Positions 21,501 through 35,767 of a stretch of 64,000 nt of DNA are shown here, one piece after another. Each line of letters begins with the position of its first letter. Position 1 is the stretch's first letter. The position numbers were made by a program, and so were the translations under genes. The notes beneath the pieces were generated by a model. The model saw only the letters and a list, made by a program, of their open reading frames with translations, ran no database searches and was not told where the DNA came from. Where the stretch lies: the NCBI RefSeq assembly GCF_013426205.1, contig NC_089423.1, positions 3,472,001-3,536,000 on the forward strand. Direction: 5' to 3'. Source of the stretch: Metarhizium brunneum. Its lineage: Eukaryota > Ascomycota > Sordariomycetes > Hypocreales > Clavicipitaceae.

Positions 21501-23612
21501 ATGAGCAGCTCGTTGCAGGGCTCGCCTCCACGCCCTCTGTCGCCAATCCTGGACAAACCACGGCGCCAAGCGATCACTCGAGCCTGCGACCGTTGCCGCC
21601 GAAGAAAAGCAAAGGTGCGGCTTTATTGTTTATTTCTCCGTCGGAGCTTTCCATGGCCCTTGGGCAGCTACAGCTACAGCTAACCTAACTCGAGTCTACA
21701 AGTGCGACTTTGACAACGCCGTGGGTACCTGCTCGCACTGCCGAGACACCAATGCTCGTTGCACATTTGACTTGCCTCTAGCCAAGCGCGGGCCCAAGTC
21801 GAAGAAGAGCACCGACTCGTCTATTCCGCCGGAGTCTGTGTCGACATTCTCCGGTCGAAGAGGCATACACCACGCGCCACTTGTCGGGCACCCTTCCAGC
21901 TCGACCGCAGCAGCCACTTTCAAAAGCCCACCAAGCTCGTCGACGACGACGCCATGGGAATCCTCAGCTCAACTCGCCGCTGGCGCCGGACTGTCTCCAG
22001 CCTCGACTCGAGACTTTGCTTCCGTAGCAAGTCCCCCAGCAGCGCATGGCGTTTCCGCCGTCAGGCGGTGGCGCACTTTATCCAGAGCCCTGTCGCTACG
22101 AAACAAGGTCCTTGAGCAAATGGTTGAGCGATGCTTTGGCCTCTTTTTCGAGTATCTCTATCCCCTCACTCCCCTGGTACACGAACCAAGTCTTCGTGAC
22201 GGGCTTTCCATATTTACGTCACAGTCGTCCAACTCGGCGTTGCAGAACGCGCCACGAAATGGAAATGACGGTCTGGCCGACACTCTGCCCGCCTTGAACC
22301 CTCCGGCATGGCCTGGAATTTCTCCCGACGTTGGCTCCGGTCCCGGCGGCGAGACGTTGGGATGTTGGCACGATGCCACATTCACCCTCATTACCGCCGT
22401 TTGTGCCGAGGCGGCGTTCCTTCTCCCCAAGGACCTCTTTCCCGAGGGCGAGACGGTGGCTGATCTCTTCTTGCAAGCTTCGAGGGACTGTCTGAACAGC
22501 TATTTGGAGGCGGACCTGGAAAACCCAAATGCAAACTCCATAACCATTCGGTACTTTCACTCAAACTGCGTCCATGCCGCCGGGAAGCCCAAGTACTCGT
22601 GGCACATCTTTGGCGAGGCCACCAGACTCGCACAGGTCATGAGGCTATACGATGAGGCCGCCTTGGAAGGGCTGCCGCCTGTGGAATCTGAGCTGCGCCG
22701 CCGTGCTTTCTGGATCGTTTACATGGGCGATAAGTCAGCCGCCATCCTAAACAACCGCCCAATAACTATGCACAAGTATTCCTTTGAAACCGGAGTCACT
22801 ACAGCATACCCAACCGGGATGGACAACAGGTCGGGCTCCATGGCAAGTGTCTCCGACGTCGCAACGCCCCCCGATAGCCACGGTAGCAACTTCATCGCTG
22901 GATTCAATGCAAACCTGAAGCTGTGGCAAGCAGCCTCAGACCTCCTGATTCAAGTTCGACTCTTCCAAGACCAAAAGTCCATCGAGTTTGGCGCCGCAAA
23001 CCGGCCGAGCCAAGCACTAACAGAGTCCGAGAGGCAGCGCCTAGACTCGCTCTTTGTACAATTCATCACATGCATGGACGATCTGCCCCCGTACCTGCAG
23101 TCATATACATTTGCCGCTGTCGGGGGCGCCGGCGGCCCCATCGCCGAAGCCAAGCAGTTCGTCATCCAGTGCGCAAATCTCCAGGTCTCCTTCCACTGTC
23201 TGCGCATGGTCATCACCCAAAAGTTTGAAGATATCGCCTTCTTTACCCCGGGGGCTGAGCAAGCCGACCTGCGCAAGACGGAAATAGTGAGGGACATGCT
23301 GAGGGTCATGCACGAGGCGCCGTTTTGGTCTCTGCAGGTCAACGGCGAACCATATGTACGCTTGCCGCCATAATCCTGTTTGACATTGACAGACGTGTCA
23401 GAGTGGGCTAACATTTTACTTTTTTTGTGTGCTTGCAGGTAGAAAAGATTAGGCTCATTGGTGCTACGCTGCTGTCTATTATTCATCGTAATCAGGCGTC
23501 GCCGCTTGCGGCGCGAGCGAGAAGTGATTTTAGCGTCCTGCTGGACATTTTGACAAGGCTTGATTCAAAGGCCTCGGACGCTCTCAAGAGCACGTCCACT
23601 TGGGCCATGTAA
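21501..23612 (+). CDS. Zn2Cys6 transcription factor, divergent from the glucanase-like gene
   Basis: Three exons, 21501-21614, 21703-23355 and 23439-23612, give 646 residues. The zinc cluster is complete across the first intron: Cys29, 32, 39, 48, 51 and 58 (RACDRCRRRKAK then CDFDNAVGTCSHC). A basic linker (LAKRGPKSKK) follows. The fungal-specific regulatory domain includes SWHIFGEATRLAQVMRLYDE and ELRRRAFWIVYMGDKSAAIL, a form seen in carbohydrate regulators of the maltose-activator kind. The start at 21501 is the first ATG in frame. The first intron uses an AAG acceptor (CTACAAG). Its position between the hydrolase and beta-glucosidase genes makes it the likely pathway regulator; this is inference from context. 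Confidence 0.87.
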
Positions 23613-23930
23613 AGGATTAAAAAAACAGGGAATTTGAGCATGGCTTTGGGTGTTTGGGTATTTGGATTCATGGTTGTTGGGAAAATAGCGCTTCATGTAC
23701 AGGTAGAGCTGGACGGACCTTGGCTCATGGATTTCTATCTCGTCTCTGCAACTTTTTACACAATGTATGCAACTGCTGTATTTACCAGTCGTGATTTGCT
23801 GCGCACCTCCTTGGGTTTATGCAATCTGTCCATATGCAGCGTGTACATGGTTCTTTCGTGCGACCTTCTCCCAGACATGTGCAGCCCTGCCATGTACGGA
23901 AGAGCTTGAGAGCCGCCGTGATTAGTCGCA
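23613..23930. other. Tail-to-tail spacer between regulator and GH1 gene
   Basis: 3' flanks of two convergent genes. No gene or notable motif seen. Confidence 0.5.
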
Positions 23931-26107
<2,177 letters not shown>

Positions 26108-27745
26108 ATGGCTCCCTCTGCTGCTCATACCGCGGATGGCATCCTTCCGCCTATCGATCTCAAGGCCATTCGTCCTTTTTGGAAGAGAAGAAACGGCATC
26201 CTGCTCTACTTCCTTCTTACTTCGTCGCTCTTCACGAGCGCTGCTCTTGGCATCGATGGGGTACGGTCTCACGTCTCACGTCTCACCACATGCATCCCCG
26301 GATCGGCAATTGTGCGTTTGTGCATAAGGCTAACAAGAGATGCATCCTAGTCCATGACCAATGGCATGCAGGTCCTGCCCACTTGGCAGGAACGATTCGG
26401 CCACCCAACGGGCTCAAAGCTAGGCTTCTTCGGCGCTTCCAACGCCATTGGCGGAGTGATACCGTTCCTCACGCTGAGCTGGATGGGTGACAAGTTTGGC
26501 CGCCGCATCCCCACCGCCCTGGGCTCCCTGGTCATCATCATCGGCGTCCTTGTTGAGTTCTTTGCAACTTCGCTCAACATGTACATTGGCGGCAAGATGG
26601 TTCTTGGCTTTGGGAGCGGCTTGGTGCAAATGACGGCTGCTGTCCTGGTGACGGAGCTAAGCCACCCCAAGGAGCGAGTCCAGGTGACGACGTTCTACAA
26701 TACCTCCATTGTTCTGGGTTACGTCATTGGCGCTTGGGCAACGTATGGCTGTTTCCGGATCCCCAACCAGTGGTCGTGGAGATTGCCTACTCTCATTCAG
26801 ATTGTCCCCTCTGCGTACCAGCTCGCGTTGATCTTCTTCTCTCCAGAGTCTCCCCGGTGGCTGGTTGCCAAGGGCAGGAAGGAGGAGGCAAGGGAAATCT
26901 TGGTCAAGTATCACGGCGAATGCGACCCCGGTTCCCCTGTGGTTGCGTTCGAGTTTGCGGAAATCCAAGAGGTTATTGCCAAGGAAGCCGAGCAAAACAT
27001 GACCTGGAGGGAATTCTTCTCGTCCGTCCCCAACCTGAAACGAATCGGTCTCTGTTTTGCGACGGCAGTCTTTAGCCAAAGCTCTGGAAATCTGCTCGTG
27101 TCCAACTACCTGACCCAGATTCTTAAAGACACCGGCGTCAACGCTGACAAGGACATTACTCTTGTCAATGGCATGGTCACGCTGTGGCAGTACATGGTCG
27201 CTCTGACTGTCACTGTCATAATAGACAAGTTTAAGCGACGGACATTCTTCCTCGTTGGTTCCGGGGGTGTCGTCGTCACATTCGTTGTTTGGACCATTGC
27301 TGCCCAGCAGTATCTCGAGAAGAATTCGCTAGCTGCAGGCCGTGTGGTGCTTGCCTGCATCTTCATCTTCCAAGCATTTTACACTTTTGCATGGACCAAC
27401 TTGGTTGTCACCTACCCCCTCGAGGTCGTCACGTACCAGATGCGGGCCAAGACGTGGGCGTTTGTGCTGTTGACTATTCAAGTTGCGTCCATCTTTGGAG
27501 GCTATGTGAACCCAATTGGCTTGGAGAATATTGGCTGGAAGTTCTACATCTACTACTGTGTTTGGGTGACAATCATTTTCCTCGTCGTCTACTTCTTCTT
27601 CGTTGAGACTGCAGGACCAACACTTGAGGAACTCGCATATCTGTTTGATGGCGCCGAGGCAAAGATGAATATCATGCATGCGACAAAGGGAATAGAGGAT
27701 TCCGCAGCGCACATGGAGGAGAAGCCAGGGCAGAAGTTGGTTTAA
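26108..27745 (+). CDS. MFS sugar porter (lactose permease/cellodextrin transporter-like)
   Basis: Two exons, 26108-26260 and 26351-27745, give 515 residues with about twelve membrane segments. Sugar-porter signatures are visible: GDKFGRRIPTALGS after TM2, the PESPRWLVAKGR motif before the central loop, and PTLEELAYLFDG with FVETAGP after TM12. This type moves hexoses, beta-linked disaccharides or short oligosaccharides with protons. The adjoining intracellular GH1 enzyme argues for a beta-glucoside substrate such as sophorose, but the sequence alone does not fix it. The ATG at 26108 gives the expected short cytosolic N-terminus; the intron sits at the end of TM1 (LGIDG|SMTNG). Confidence 0.9.
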
Positions 27746-28014
27746 AGAGCGTGCGATGTACAGTAGCGTTGGTCTGCCAATGGATTGTCAGTCAAAATAC
27801 AGTATGGTACAGTAGGATAAAAAGTAATGTACCCAGAAGAAATTTTGCTGTTATAACCAAGACTTTTTATGCTTTACGTTGTGTTGATTCGTCACTGTCA
27901 TCCGCCACATCCTTGAATCAAAGCTTTTTTTTCCTTCCCCAACTCCATTTTCAAAACAACAGGTTTCGCTCCATAGATCTGGCAACAAGACACCACCACT
28001 CAACTAATTGCAAT

Positions 28015-29668
28015 TTAGACGGATTCCCAAGCCAATGAGAAAATCTCAGTGCCCGCTCGAGAAATTCCGACTTCAAATTTTCCATCTGCACTCTTCACAC
28101 TCGTACCAATTTTCTCTCCCTTTCTCTCCAATATGATCTTCTTGTCGGACGTCTCAGGAAGCTTGTAGAAGCGTCGTCCATGCCGGCTGAGGAACCCTTC
28201 CAACTTCTCCTGTGTGATGTCATTTTCACTAATATCACCACGCACAACGCCTTCTTCCAAGGCCATCAGTACGAGCTGAGTCGCAACTGGTTGAGTGAAC
28301 ACTCCCGCGGGAGCTTTGCCTTGCTCAGCGGAAGTTTTGGAGATGATCTGATGAGGTGCGCTATCACTTCCACTGTGTATAATGATTAGACAAGGTGCGG
28401 TTCGCATCTAGAGTCCTGCATGTTCTCGGGACTTACAAGAAGAATTTGGGATTACCACTGACCAGAGCCTTTAGAAGGGCATCTCTGTCAGTAGGCTTTT
28501 TGGGAATAGGCTTGCAGAAGGCAAACGGGTCGCAGCAAGCATCCGCTCCGGTCAGATAAAGGTGATGCGCCGTAATCGTTGCTATCCATTGCATTATTAG
28601 TTTCGTTTGTATGTCGTCATCAAAAGAGTATCACATACCGCCAACGGTGGGGCCGCAGGCCTTGACTGCTTCAACAGCTGCAGAAGTGGTGCAGTGTTCA
28701 AGCTAAATATGTCAGTCGTGTATAACAGAGATTTCTTAGTGATTACTCACGACAATTCGAAGACGGGGAAAGCGTTCATGAAGCTTCTTGAGGGTCGGTA
28801 GGAACGCTTCCTCGAGAGTTGTATTTTCAGGAGCAAGAGACTCCAAGACCTCACCATGGAGGTTCAGCACTGCCATTGATAAGACTCGTGCCCACAAATC
28901 ATAGAATGGGGCAAAGGCATCATACCCATATCGTTCTCTTCCATGGCAGCAAATGTAGGGTAGAAGGCCTCAACATTGGCAACGCCATTTTCAGAGTTGG
29001 TAGTGACACCTGAGGAGGTTAGCATTCGTTGTAGGCAGGCAATACGCATCAAGCCTTACCCTGGGGATACATCTTGACACCGGTGATACCGGCGGCGGCG
29101 GCCTTGGCAATCACATCGGGGGTGACAGAAGGATGGAGCTACGCTTCTGTTAGAATGTCCAAGCCAGAGTCTACAGAGAACCGCGTCACATACGAATAGA
29201 GACATAAGATAGTGAACATTTGGATCGATCTTTTGCAGCTGAGCCTTGTATTCTAATGCCTGTCGATTTCAACGTTAGCGTTTGGCTTCTTCGGTCATGC
29301 CGCGTTCGTTGCCCCATTGTAGCAACGATTCAGATATCCAACGTACTCTTTCGACAGTTGTAATGGGGGGAACCTGAGTAGCACCAAGATTAAAATGTTT
29401 CCACGTGAAACCTGGCGTCACAGCGGACAGGGGACAGGCAACGGGAACAAACAAGGTTCGGCATGCTATTTGAATAAATCAGCATTGCAATGCATACATT
29501 ACGTACTACTTGTATATGAAAAAATATGGATTCTTACACAAAGACGGTGTCAACTCCTCCCTGTCGGACAGTAGGAGCCACGAGCTCCATGAGCTCGGCC
29601 TGTCGCAGATGCACATGCATGTCCGCCGTAGGCGGCAGCTCGAGCCGTTGCGTGGTCTTCAATTGCAT
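28015..29668 (-). CDS. URA4: Dihydroorotase (pyrimidine biosynthesis)
   Basis: URA4 closes carbamoyl-aspartate to dihydroorotate, step three of UMP synthesis. Ten exons join in frame: 29538-29668, 29453-29465, 29347-29373, 29194-29259, 29060-29138, 28926-29009, 28751-28869, 28639-28702, 28437-28581 and 28015-28372, for 361 residues, close to the yeast enzyme. The metal motif HVH (His18, His20), the carboxylated lysine (Lys101, GVKMYPQG), LNLHGEV, LEHCTTS, ITAHHLYLT and FGSDSAPH are all intact, so the many-exon model is well supported. The second exon is only 13 nt (completing VMPNL) and the third 27 nt (VPPITTVER). The donor of the 13-nt exon is GTTTGT. ATG 29668 is the first in frame. Confidence 0.93.
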
Positions 29669-31511
29669 TTTGCAGGATAGCAAGTCGTCTCGGTGTAGAC
29701 TGGTACTCTTGGACGGAACATGAGATGATGGACAAATTGGAGACAAGCTGCCAAAGGTAGGGATGGTGGTGTGGCGGGGTTTAGGAGGGGCAGAAAACTC
29801 CGGCGTCACGTGCCACCAACTTTAGTCCTTATACTTTCGTACCTACTACCAATGACTGATTGACAGTTGTATTGACTCCTTTCTTGTTTCGTGCAGGGTA
29901 TGCGTATTGAGTGAGGTTCTCTGGCAAGCGGACCTTGATGTAGCACAATTAGACTTGAGACATAGTTGGGTACTAGTAGGAAGGTGATGCACGAATTATC
30001 CCATCCCTGCTCATGGGCAGCCAGTTCGGCAGCCGGCAGTGGCCCGAGCAGTCCCGCCGTGCCAAAAAGTTGGCTTCATTGCATGTGCAGTTTTAACGAG
30101 TTCGGGCTCGCTTTTGGGTCGCCGGAAGTGGTGAACAACAAACGCAGCTTGGTCCGAGTTTGCAGATATTTGCTTCCGATGTACGGAGCAAACCTCCCCC
30201 TCCATTACTCTCAAAGAATCGAATGATATTGAAATTGCCCAAAAAAATCATGCGCTGCATACGCCTCCTCCTTTACTCCGTCCTTGATGTCGTGTCTGCT
30301 TCATTTGCAGACCACCTGCCCTGTTGCCTTGGCCTCTGTACAGGAAAACTGAGGTTGATGAACTTGATTGGCTCTCAAAAATGTTGTCGGTCCGAGATGC
30401 CCTGGAGGCTTTCTAGAAATTGCACGAGGCTAGTGACGCTAGACTCACCCTACCAAAAACATTGCGCCAACAACAACCAACAGCAACAAGCCCTGGCCAC
30501 ACTTGACGGTTGTGGCACCCGACCCTCGTCCACTCCAAACCATCGGCCGTTGAAGGCAAAAAGGATAATTCATTAGCCGTTGGCACAAGGCTGGGCGCCA
30601 TCTCTCATCGTTTTCTACGGAGTAGCTCTGCCGAAATCGTTGCAGATGTGGCTGCCAAGATGCCCTCAACGTCAACCCCAACCCCAACCACCGGTGAAAA
30701 TGCCTCAACCAACCCGTCGTCGTCGCCCGCGACAGCAGAAATTAGTGTGGCACGGGCGTGAAGCCGCACTAATTGAGCCTGGTCCACTTCATTTGCCGGC
30801 CCGATCATTTTGATGTGCGCCCAGGGCGTAACACGGGCCGTGGATGTACCACTTGGCGATCTTCGCTTTGAGCATCTCGGTCTCATGCCACCACCACCTC
30901 CTCCTCCTCCAAGACTGCATAGTTCTTTGTCTTCTGACTTCATTGGCCCATTTTACTCATAGATGCCGTTGAAAACATATCCTCGTCCATCGGCGAGCCC
31001 GGCCGCGATGTCGGCAATCCGCATACAACCACACCATTCATTGCGTATGTTGGTCTCAAACGTCTGGTGACATCCATTGTCAAATGCGGCTTACCCATCG
31101 ATGTGTTTACGCGATTCCAGCACCCTTGTCGGCCACTTGTTCGGTCGAATAAAGAAACATACGAGTCAAGAAACCGGCAGATATTACTATTCTTCCCTCT
31201 TTCCACTCCATGCTGGGGTCCCCATCTGGAGCCCCAGGCCCCCTCCGCAATGTAACCCCCGACCAACGGCATAAACACCGGTTTTAAGTAGTAGTAGTAG
31301 TAGTGACAACAAGGCTTTTCTTTTGCGGACATGATCATGCCAGATATAAAATGTCACACGGACCCGCTTGGGGTGGCAATACGAACCATAGCATCCTCAG
31401 TCGCAACTCTCCTCGTCCATCACCTCTGTTGTCAACTTCAACTCCAGTCGTCAAGCCCGTCCATCACGCTTGATAACCTTGTTCTGAGAAAGAGCTGCAA
31501 ACTCATATACA
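29669..31511. other. Intergenic, 1.8 kb, no gene seen
   Basis: Divergent promoters of URA4 and the MFS porter. It includes an exact TACGGAGTA word at 30616-30624, a (GTA)n run near 31288-31304, and a TATAAAA box at 31345-31351, 167 nt before the porter ATG. Open frames here overlap on both strands and look non-coding. Confidence 0.5.
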
Positions 31512-33419
31512 ATGGGTGGAGGCGGCAACGACAAGGCCGAGGCCGAGGCTCTCGAAGTCGCGCGTGCCGGCGGCCACCAAGTAGATACGTTGATTGGGGA
31601 GATGGAGCAAGAACTCGAGGCTTCTGGTGGCCTGAAGCGAGGCTTCTTTAACCTCGAGTTTAAGGATCCAAAGCACTTCACATGGCTGCTGGTAGCGTTT
31701 GCCAGTATGGGTGGCCTTCTTTCCGGGCTGGATCAGAGTCTCATTTCCGGCGCAAATCTGTACCTCCCAAAGGACTTGGGTCTCACGCCACGAGAGAACA
31801 GTCTAGTTAACTCCGGCATGCCACTTGGTGCAGTGGGCGGTGCGCTGATCCTGTCGCCTGCCAACGAGTATCTTGGCAGAAAAGGCGCAATATATCTGTC
31901 CCTGGTCTTGTACACTATTGGAGCAGCTCTAGAAGCTGGTGCTATTGACTTTGGTATGTCACCTTGTACAGTCCAACCATGATCCACGTACTGACGACGT
32001 GGGTTTTCATCAAAGGCATGATTGTCGCAGGCCGTGTTATTCTGGGTCTCGGAGTCGGCTTAGAAGGTGGTACGGTTCCCGTTTACGTTGCAGAAACAGT
32101 CGAACGCCGCATCCGTGGTAACCTGGTTTCGTTGTACCAGCTCATGATTGCCCTTGGAGAAGTTCTTGGCTATGCCGTTGCCGCCATATTTCTCAAGGTC
32201 CCTGGTAACTGGCGATATATTCTCGGCTCCTCCTTAGTATTTTCTACCATCATGTTTTTCGGGTATGTTCATACTACATTCCTTTTTTAGTTTCGGAACT
32301 TATATAACTAACAGCTAGGTCCTCATAGAATGCTCTTCCTACCCGAAAGCCCACGTTACCTCATGCATAAAGGCAAGGCTCTTGATGCCTTCAAGGTTTG
32401 GAAACGTATTCGAGGTGTTGAGACGACCGAGTCCAAGGAAGAATTTTACGTAATGGCTGTCGCGGTACGTCAAGAAGCCAGCACTGTTACAGAGGTGGCC
32501 AAAAATCGACGCTTCCCATGGATGGACTTTTTCACGTACGTATCCCAAGGTTTTCACGGCACTGGGGCATGATCTAATAAAAGTCACAGTGTTCCTCGTG
32601 CCCGCCGAGCCCTCATCTACGCGAATATCATGATTCTCCTGGGGCAGCTCACTGGTGTTAATGCCATCATGTACTACATGTCTGTATTGATGAGCCAGAT
32701 AGGATACGAAGCCGAAAAGGCCAATTACATGTCCTTGGTTGGCGGTGGTTCCTTGCTGATTGGCACAATCCCGGCCGTTTTCCTCATGGAAACTTGCGGT
32801 AGACGGTTCTGGGCCATCATGATGTTGCCGGGTTTCTTCATCGGCTTGGTGCTGATTGGTATTGGATACCAGATTAACATTGAGACGCACACCATGGCTG
32901 CGGAGGGCTGTTATCTCACCGGACTGATTATTTACATGGCTTTCTTTGGTTCATACGCTTGCTTGACATGGGGTAGGTTTTGCACTCTTGTTTTCCAAGT
33001 CAGTCCACTAATACTTGCCGTCTCTAGTCGTGCCGTCCGAAGTCTACCCAACGTACCTCCGAAGCTACGGCATGACCACTTCCGATGCCCTTCTCTTTTT
33101 GGCCTCCTTCATTGTCACCTACAACTTCACTGCCATGGAGGAAGCAATGACGCGCACTGGCCTCACTCTCGGGTTCTACGGCGGTATCGCTGTTCTCGGC
33201 GAAGTCTACCAAGTGTTCTTCATGCCTGAGACAAAGAACAAGACACTGGAGGAGATTGATCTTGTGTTCCAGCGACCAACCATGGATATTGTGAGAGAGA
33301 ACTGGGCCGGGGTGAAGGAGAACATGACGGATCTATGCCACGGACGTTTCCGAAAGGTCTTTGTTGCCCAGACTGATCGCCGACCAAGCGTTGACGAGTT
33401 GGAGAAACCTGTTGCGTAA
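31512..33419 (+). CDS. MFS sugar/polyol porter (myo-inositol transporter-like)
   Basis: Five exons, 31512-31953, 32016-32262, 32329-32535, 32590-32972 and 33028-33419, give 556 residues. Sugar-porter marks include SGLDQSLISGANLYL in TM1, NEYLGRKGA, GRVILGLGVGLEGGTVPVYVAE in TM4-5, LPESPRYLMHKGK, the QLTGVNAIMYYM stretch of TM7, VVPSEVYPTYLRSYG, and PETKNKTLEEID after TM12. The sequence has the feel of inositol/polyol porters rather than of glucose carriers, but the substrate is not certain. It is followed, on the opposite strand and 180 bp away, by a polyol-type dehydrogenase and then a small kinase, which would fit a polyol catabolic group. The second exon begins after an AAAG acceptor. Confidence 0.88.
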
Positions 33420-33599
33420 GGCACAACTTGGAACCACCTTAAGGACGGGCTGGAATTCAAGCCAAGAGGAGTAGTTCATGATTGACGATAAATTTTTGAT
33501 ACATTTAAGACAATCTCAACAAGGTATATATGGGAGAAGTCATGCATAAATGCTGGAACGGGTGGTCTGCAAGCATCTCTCCGGGTCCAGATATGCACT

Positions 33600-34777
33600 T
33601 TAATACTGTCGATTCCAGAAAATATCCCAGCAAACTCGGCTACACGCTCCCTCGATAATTACTTTTAATGTATCTTGCTGTGCCTTCTTCACCAACTCAA
33701 ATGCTTCCTCTGCCTGCTCAAACTTGAATCTGTGCGTTACTAATTTCCTAGGCTGGATCTTACCGCTGGCAATCAGTTCCACAGCTCGCGGATAACAGCC
33801 GGTGGTATATCTGATGGATCCTTTGATCGTCAAAGCCCTGACACACGCAGTTGTAATTGGAAAAGTCACATTCTCTGGGCCCATTCCGGTCTGCACAAAC
33901 GTGCCGCCCTTCTTGGCAGCGAATATTCCAGCCTGGATACAGGACTCGGCACCAGTACATTCAAGGACCACATCTGCACCATCTCCAAGCCCGAATTCAG
34001 CGATGATGGTTTCGGCAACGGCTCTCGACGCCTGCACGGGATCTTGTCCCTCCACCGGTTTCGACTGGCTTAGAAACACGCCATCGGCGCCAAACTCTTT
34101 CGCAAAGTTGACTCTTGATTGGGAAATGTCGACTCCAATCACCCTGCTTGCCCCAGAGGCTTTGGCCACAGCTTGACAAAGAAGTCCTATCGGGCCGCAC
34201 CCGAAGACGAGGACCGTCTGTCCTGCGCGCAAATCTGCCACTTTATTCACTTGAACTGCAACGGCGACGGGTTCGACCAGGGCTCCATCTTCTGCAGTCA
34301 TGTGTTTTGGGATGGGGTACGCGTAATCACAAGCGACAATGTAATACTTTTGCAGTGTCCCATCGTGAGGCGGCGTGGCCGCGAACACTGTATCCCCGCA
34401 AAGGTTGTAGAGGCCCGAGCGGCAGTGGTCACATCGACGGCACGGCACTCCAGGCTCTATGGCTACCCGGTCGCCAACTTTCACGTTCTTCACTTTCGAC
34501 CCAACTTCGACCACGACGCCGCAACTCTCGTGCCCCAGGACGATGGGGCTCCAAGACAAAGTCGCCAATGCGTCCTTTCTGCCAGTAGTGCACATCACTG
34601 CCACAGATACCAGTCCGCTCTATGCGAACACGAACGTCGTGTTCATCTCGTAGACTTGGTACGGGCCGGTCTTCGAACGAAACTTTTCTGATGGATTGGA
34701 GAACGAAAGCCGGGTTCTAGGGGGCGTCAGTGAAGCACAGCGATGAAACGGCGACAATAACCCACGGTGTCTGCCAT
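33600..34777 (-). pseudogene. Xylitol/sorbitol-type zinc dehydrogenase with a frameshift
   Basis: Medium-chain dehydrogenases of this type oxidise polyols (xylitol, sorbitol, arabinitol) to ketoses with NAD. A 12-nt first exon (34766-34777, MADT) is joined over a GTGGGT...CTAG intron to 34716, then NPAFVLQSIRKVSFEDRPV, GICGSDVHYWQKGRIGDFVLE. The frame then breaks at about 34545-34551; the remainder (PIVLGHESCGVVVEVG, the four-Cys structural zinc site CRRCDHCRSGLYNLC, VFAATPPHDGTLQKYY, GCGPIGLLCQAVA) continues in another frame to 33600. Comparison with the family implies two bases (one AG of GAGAG) are missing. Without the first part the catalytic-zinc Cys is lost, so the gene is either dead or the assembly has an error. 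The C-terminus is about 15 residues longer than usual. Confidence 0.8.
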
Positions 34778-35086
34778 GCTAGAGTCTATTCTACGGCGCA
34801 AACTATCAATGAAGCATGGTTTTCTTCGTGGATGGAATAACCTCGACATCGGGTTGATTCAAGTAGACCTGAGTGATGCCCAAGCTGCGGGGAAGCAGAT
34901 TCCTATTCGGGCAAGAGGGTTACCGCCCGCTCTCTTCCGGGCCGCACCATCGGCCCCACATGCCCGGAGGCCAGTCCTCCGGCAATTACTTGAGCAAAAA
35001 CGAGTGTTTCCCTGCCACACAGAAACAACCCCGACCTGCTTCTGCTTCTGCCTCGCTCAACCCCCTCGTCAAGCCAGAGCCTAACA
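34778..35086. other. Divergent promoter of dehydrogenase and kinase genes
   Basis: 309 bp between head-to-head genes; no further gene seen. Confidence 0.5.
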
Positions 35087-35767
35087 ATGGAAGACACGTA
35101 CAGAGCTCTGTCGGAACGTCTTCGGGCCAAATGGGCCGAAAAGAAGGCCCTCGGCCAAGCCCGTCTCGTGGTCGCCATCGCCGGCCCCCCGGGGTCCGGC
35201 AAATCCACCATGGCGAGCAAAGTCGTCGAGCACGTGGCGCGATCCGACAATGCGCCGTCGATAGTCGCCGTGTCCGCAGACGGCTTCCACCTCTCGCGAA
35301 GGGCGCTGCGGGCGCTGCCCAATGCGCAGCACGCCCTTGCTCGGCGTGGCGCCCCGTGGACGTTTGACGGCGAGGCGGCGGCCGAACTGGCCTGCCGACT
35401 GCGCACCGAAGCCGGACGCAGTGCCGTGTCTGCTCCGACGTTTGACCACGCCCTCGGAGACCCTGTTCAGAACGGGGTAACGATAGCGCCAGAGACGGAG
35501 ATTTGTATTTTTGAGGGCAACTACCTGTTGAGCGACGAGGCGCCGTGGAGTGCTATTGGGGACGTGGTGGATGATCGGTGGCTGGTCAGGGTCGATGTCG
35601 AGGTTGCGAAACGGCGACTTGCCGCACGCCATCTTGACGCTGGGATTGAGGAGTCGATGGAGGATGCTGTTGCGAGGGCGGAGAGCAATGACTTGGTCAA
35701 TGGGGAGTATGTGATGGCACACAGTTTTGGGCGGCACGATGTCTTGATTGACAGCGCTGAGGGGTAG
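35087..35767 (+). CDS. P-loop kinase of the uridine kinase/phosphoribulokinase-like superfamily
   Basis: This is an intronless gene of 226 residues. A Walker A motif, IAGPPGSGKS (residues 31-40), follows a hydrophobic strand. Further marks of the family are VSADGFHLSRRAL (substrate lid region), APTFDHALGDPV and ICIFEGNYLLSDE (Walker B-like strand with Glu). RRLAARHLDAGI resembles the family's Arg-rich lid. It is similar in layout to yeast Yfh7 and bacterial FrcK-type proteins, whose true substrates are poorly known. It could phosphorylate a sugar, nucleoside or vitamin precursor. Its divergence from a polyol dehydrogenase and nearness to a polyol-type porter suggest a sugar or polyol-derived substrate, which is inference only. 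The ATG is the first in frame. Confidence 0.78.
   Translation: MEDTYRALSERLRAKWAEKKALGQARLVVAIAGPPGSGKSTMASKVVEHVARSDNAPSIVAVSADGFHLSRRALRALPNAQHALARRGAPWTFDGEAAAELACRLRTEAGRSAVSAPTFDHALGDPVQNGVTIAPETEICIFEGNYLLSDEAPWSAIGDVVDDRWLVRVDVEVAKRRLAARHLDAGIEESMEDAVARAESNDLVNGEYVMAHSFGRHDVLIDSAEG

Noticed and set aside
30940..31338. 132-codon frame on the minus strand
   Set aside because: Arises from a (GTA)n run read as poly-Tyr and random sequence; nothing conserved.
34604..34716. Treating the dehydrogenase's later frame as a complete gene starting near 34604
   Set aside because: That start is not ATG in a family context and would drop the conserved N-terminus that is plainly encoded in the other frame just upstream.
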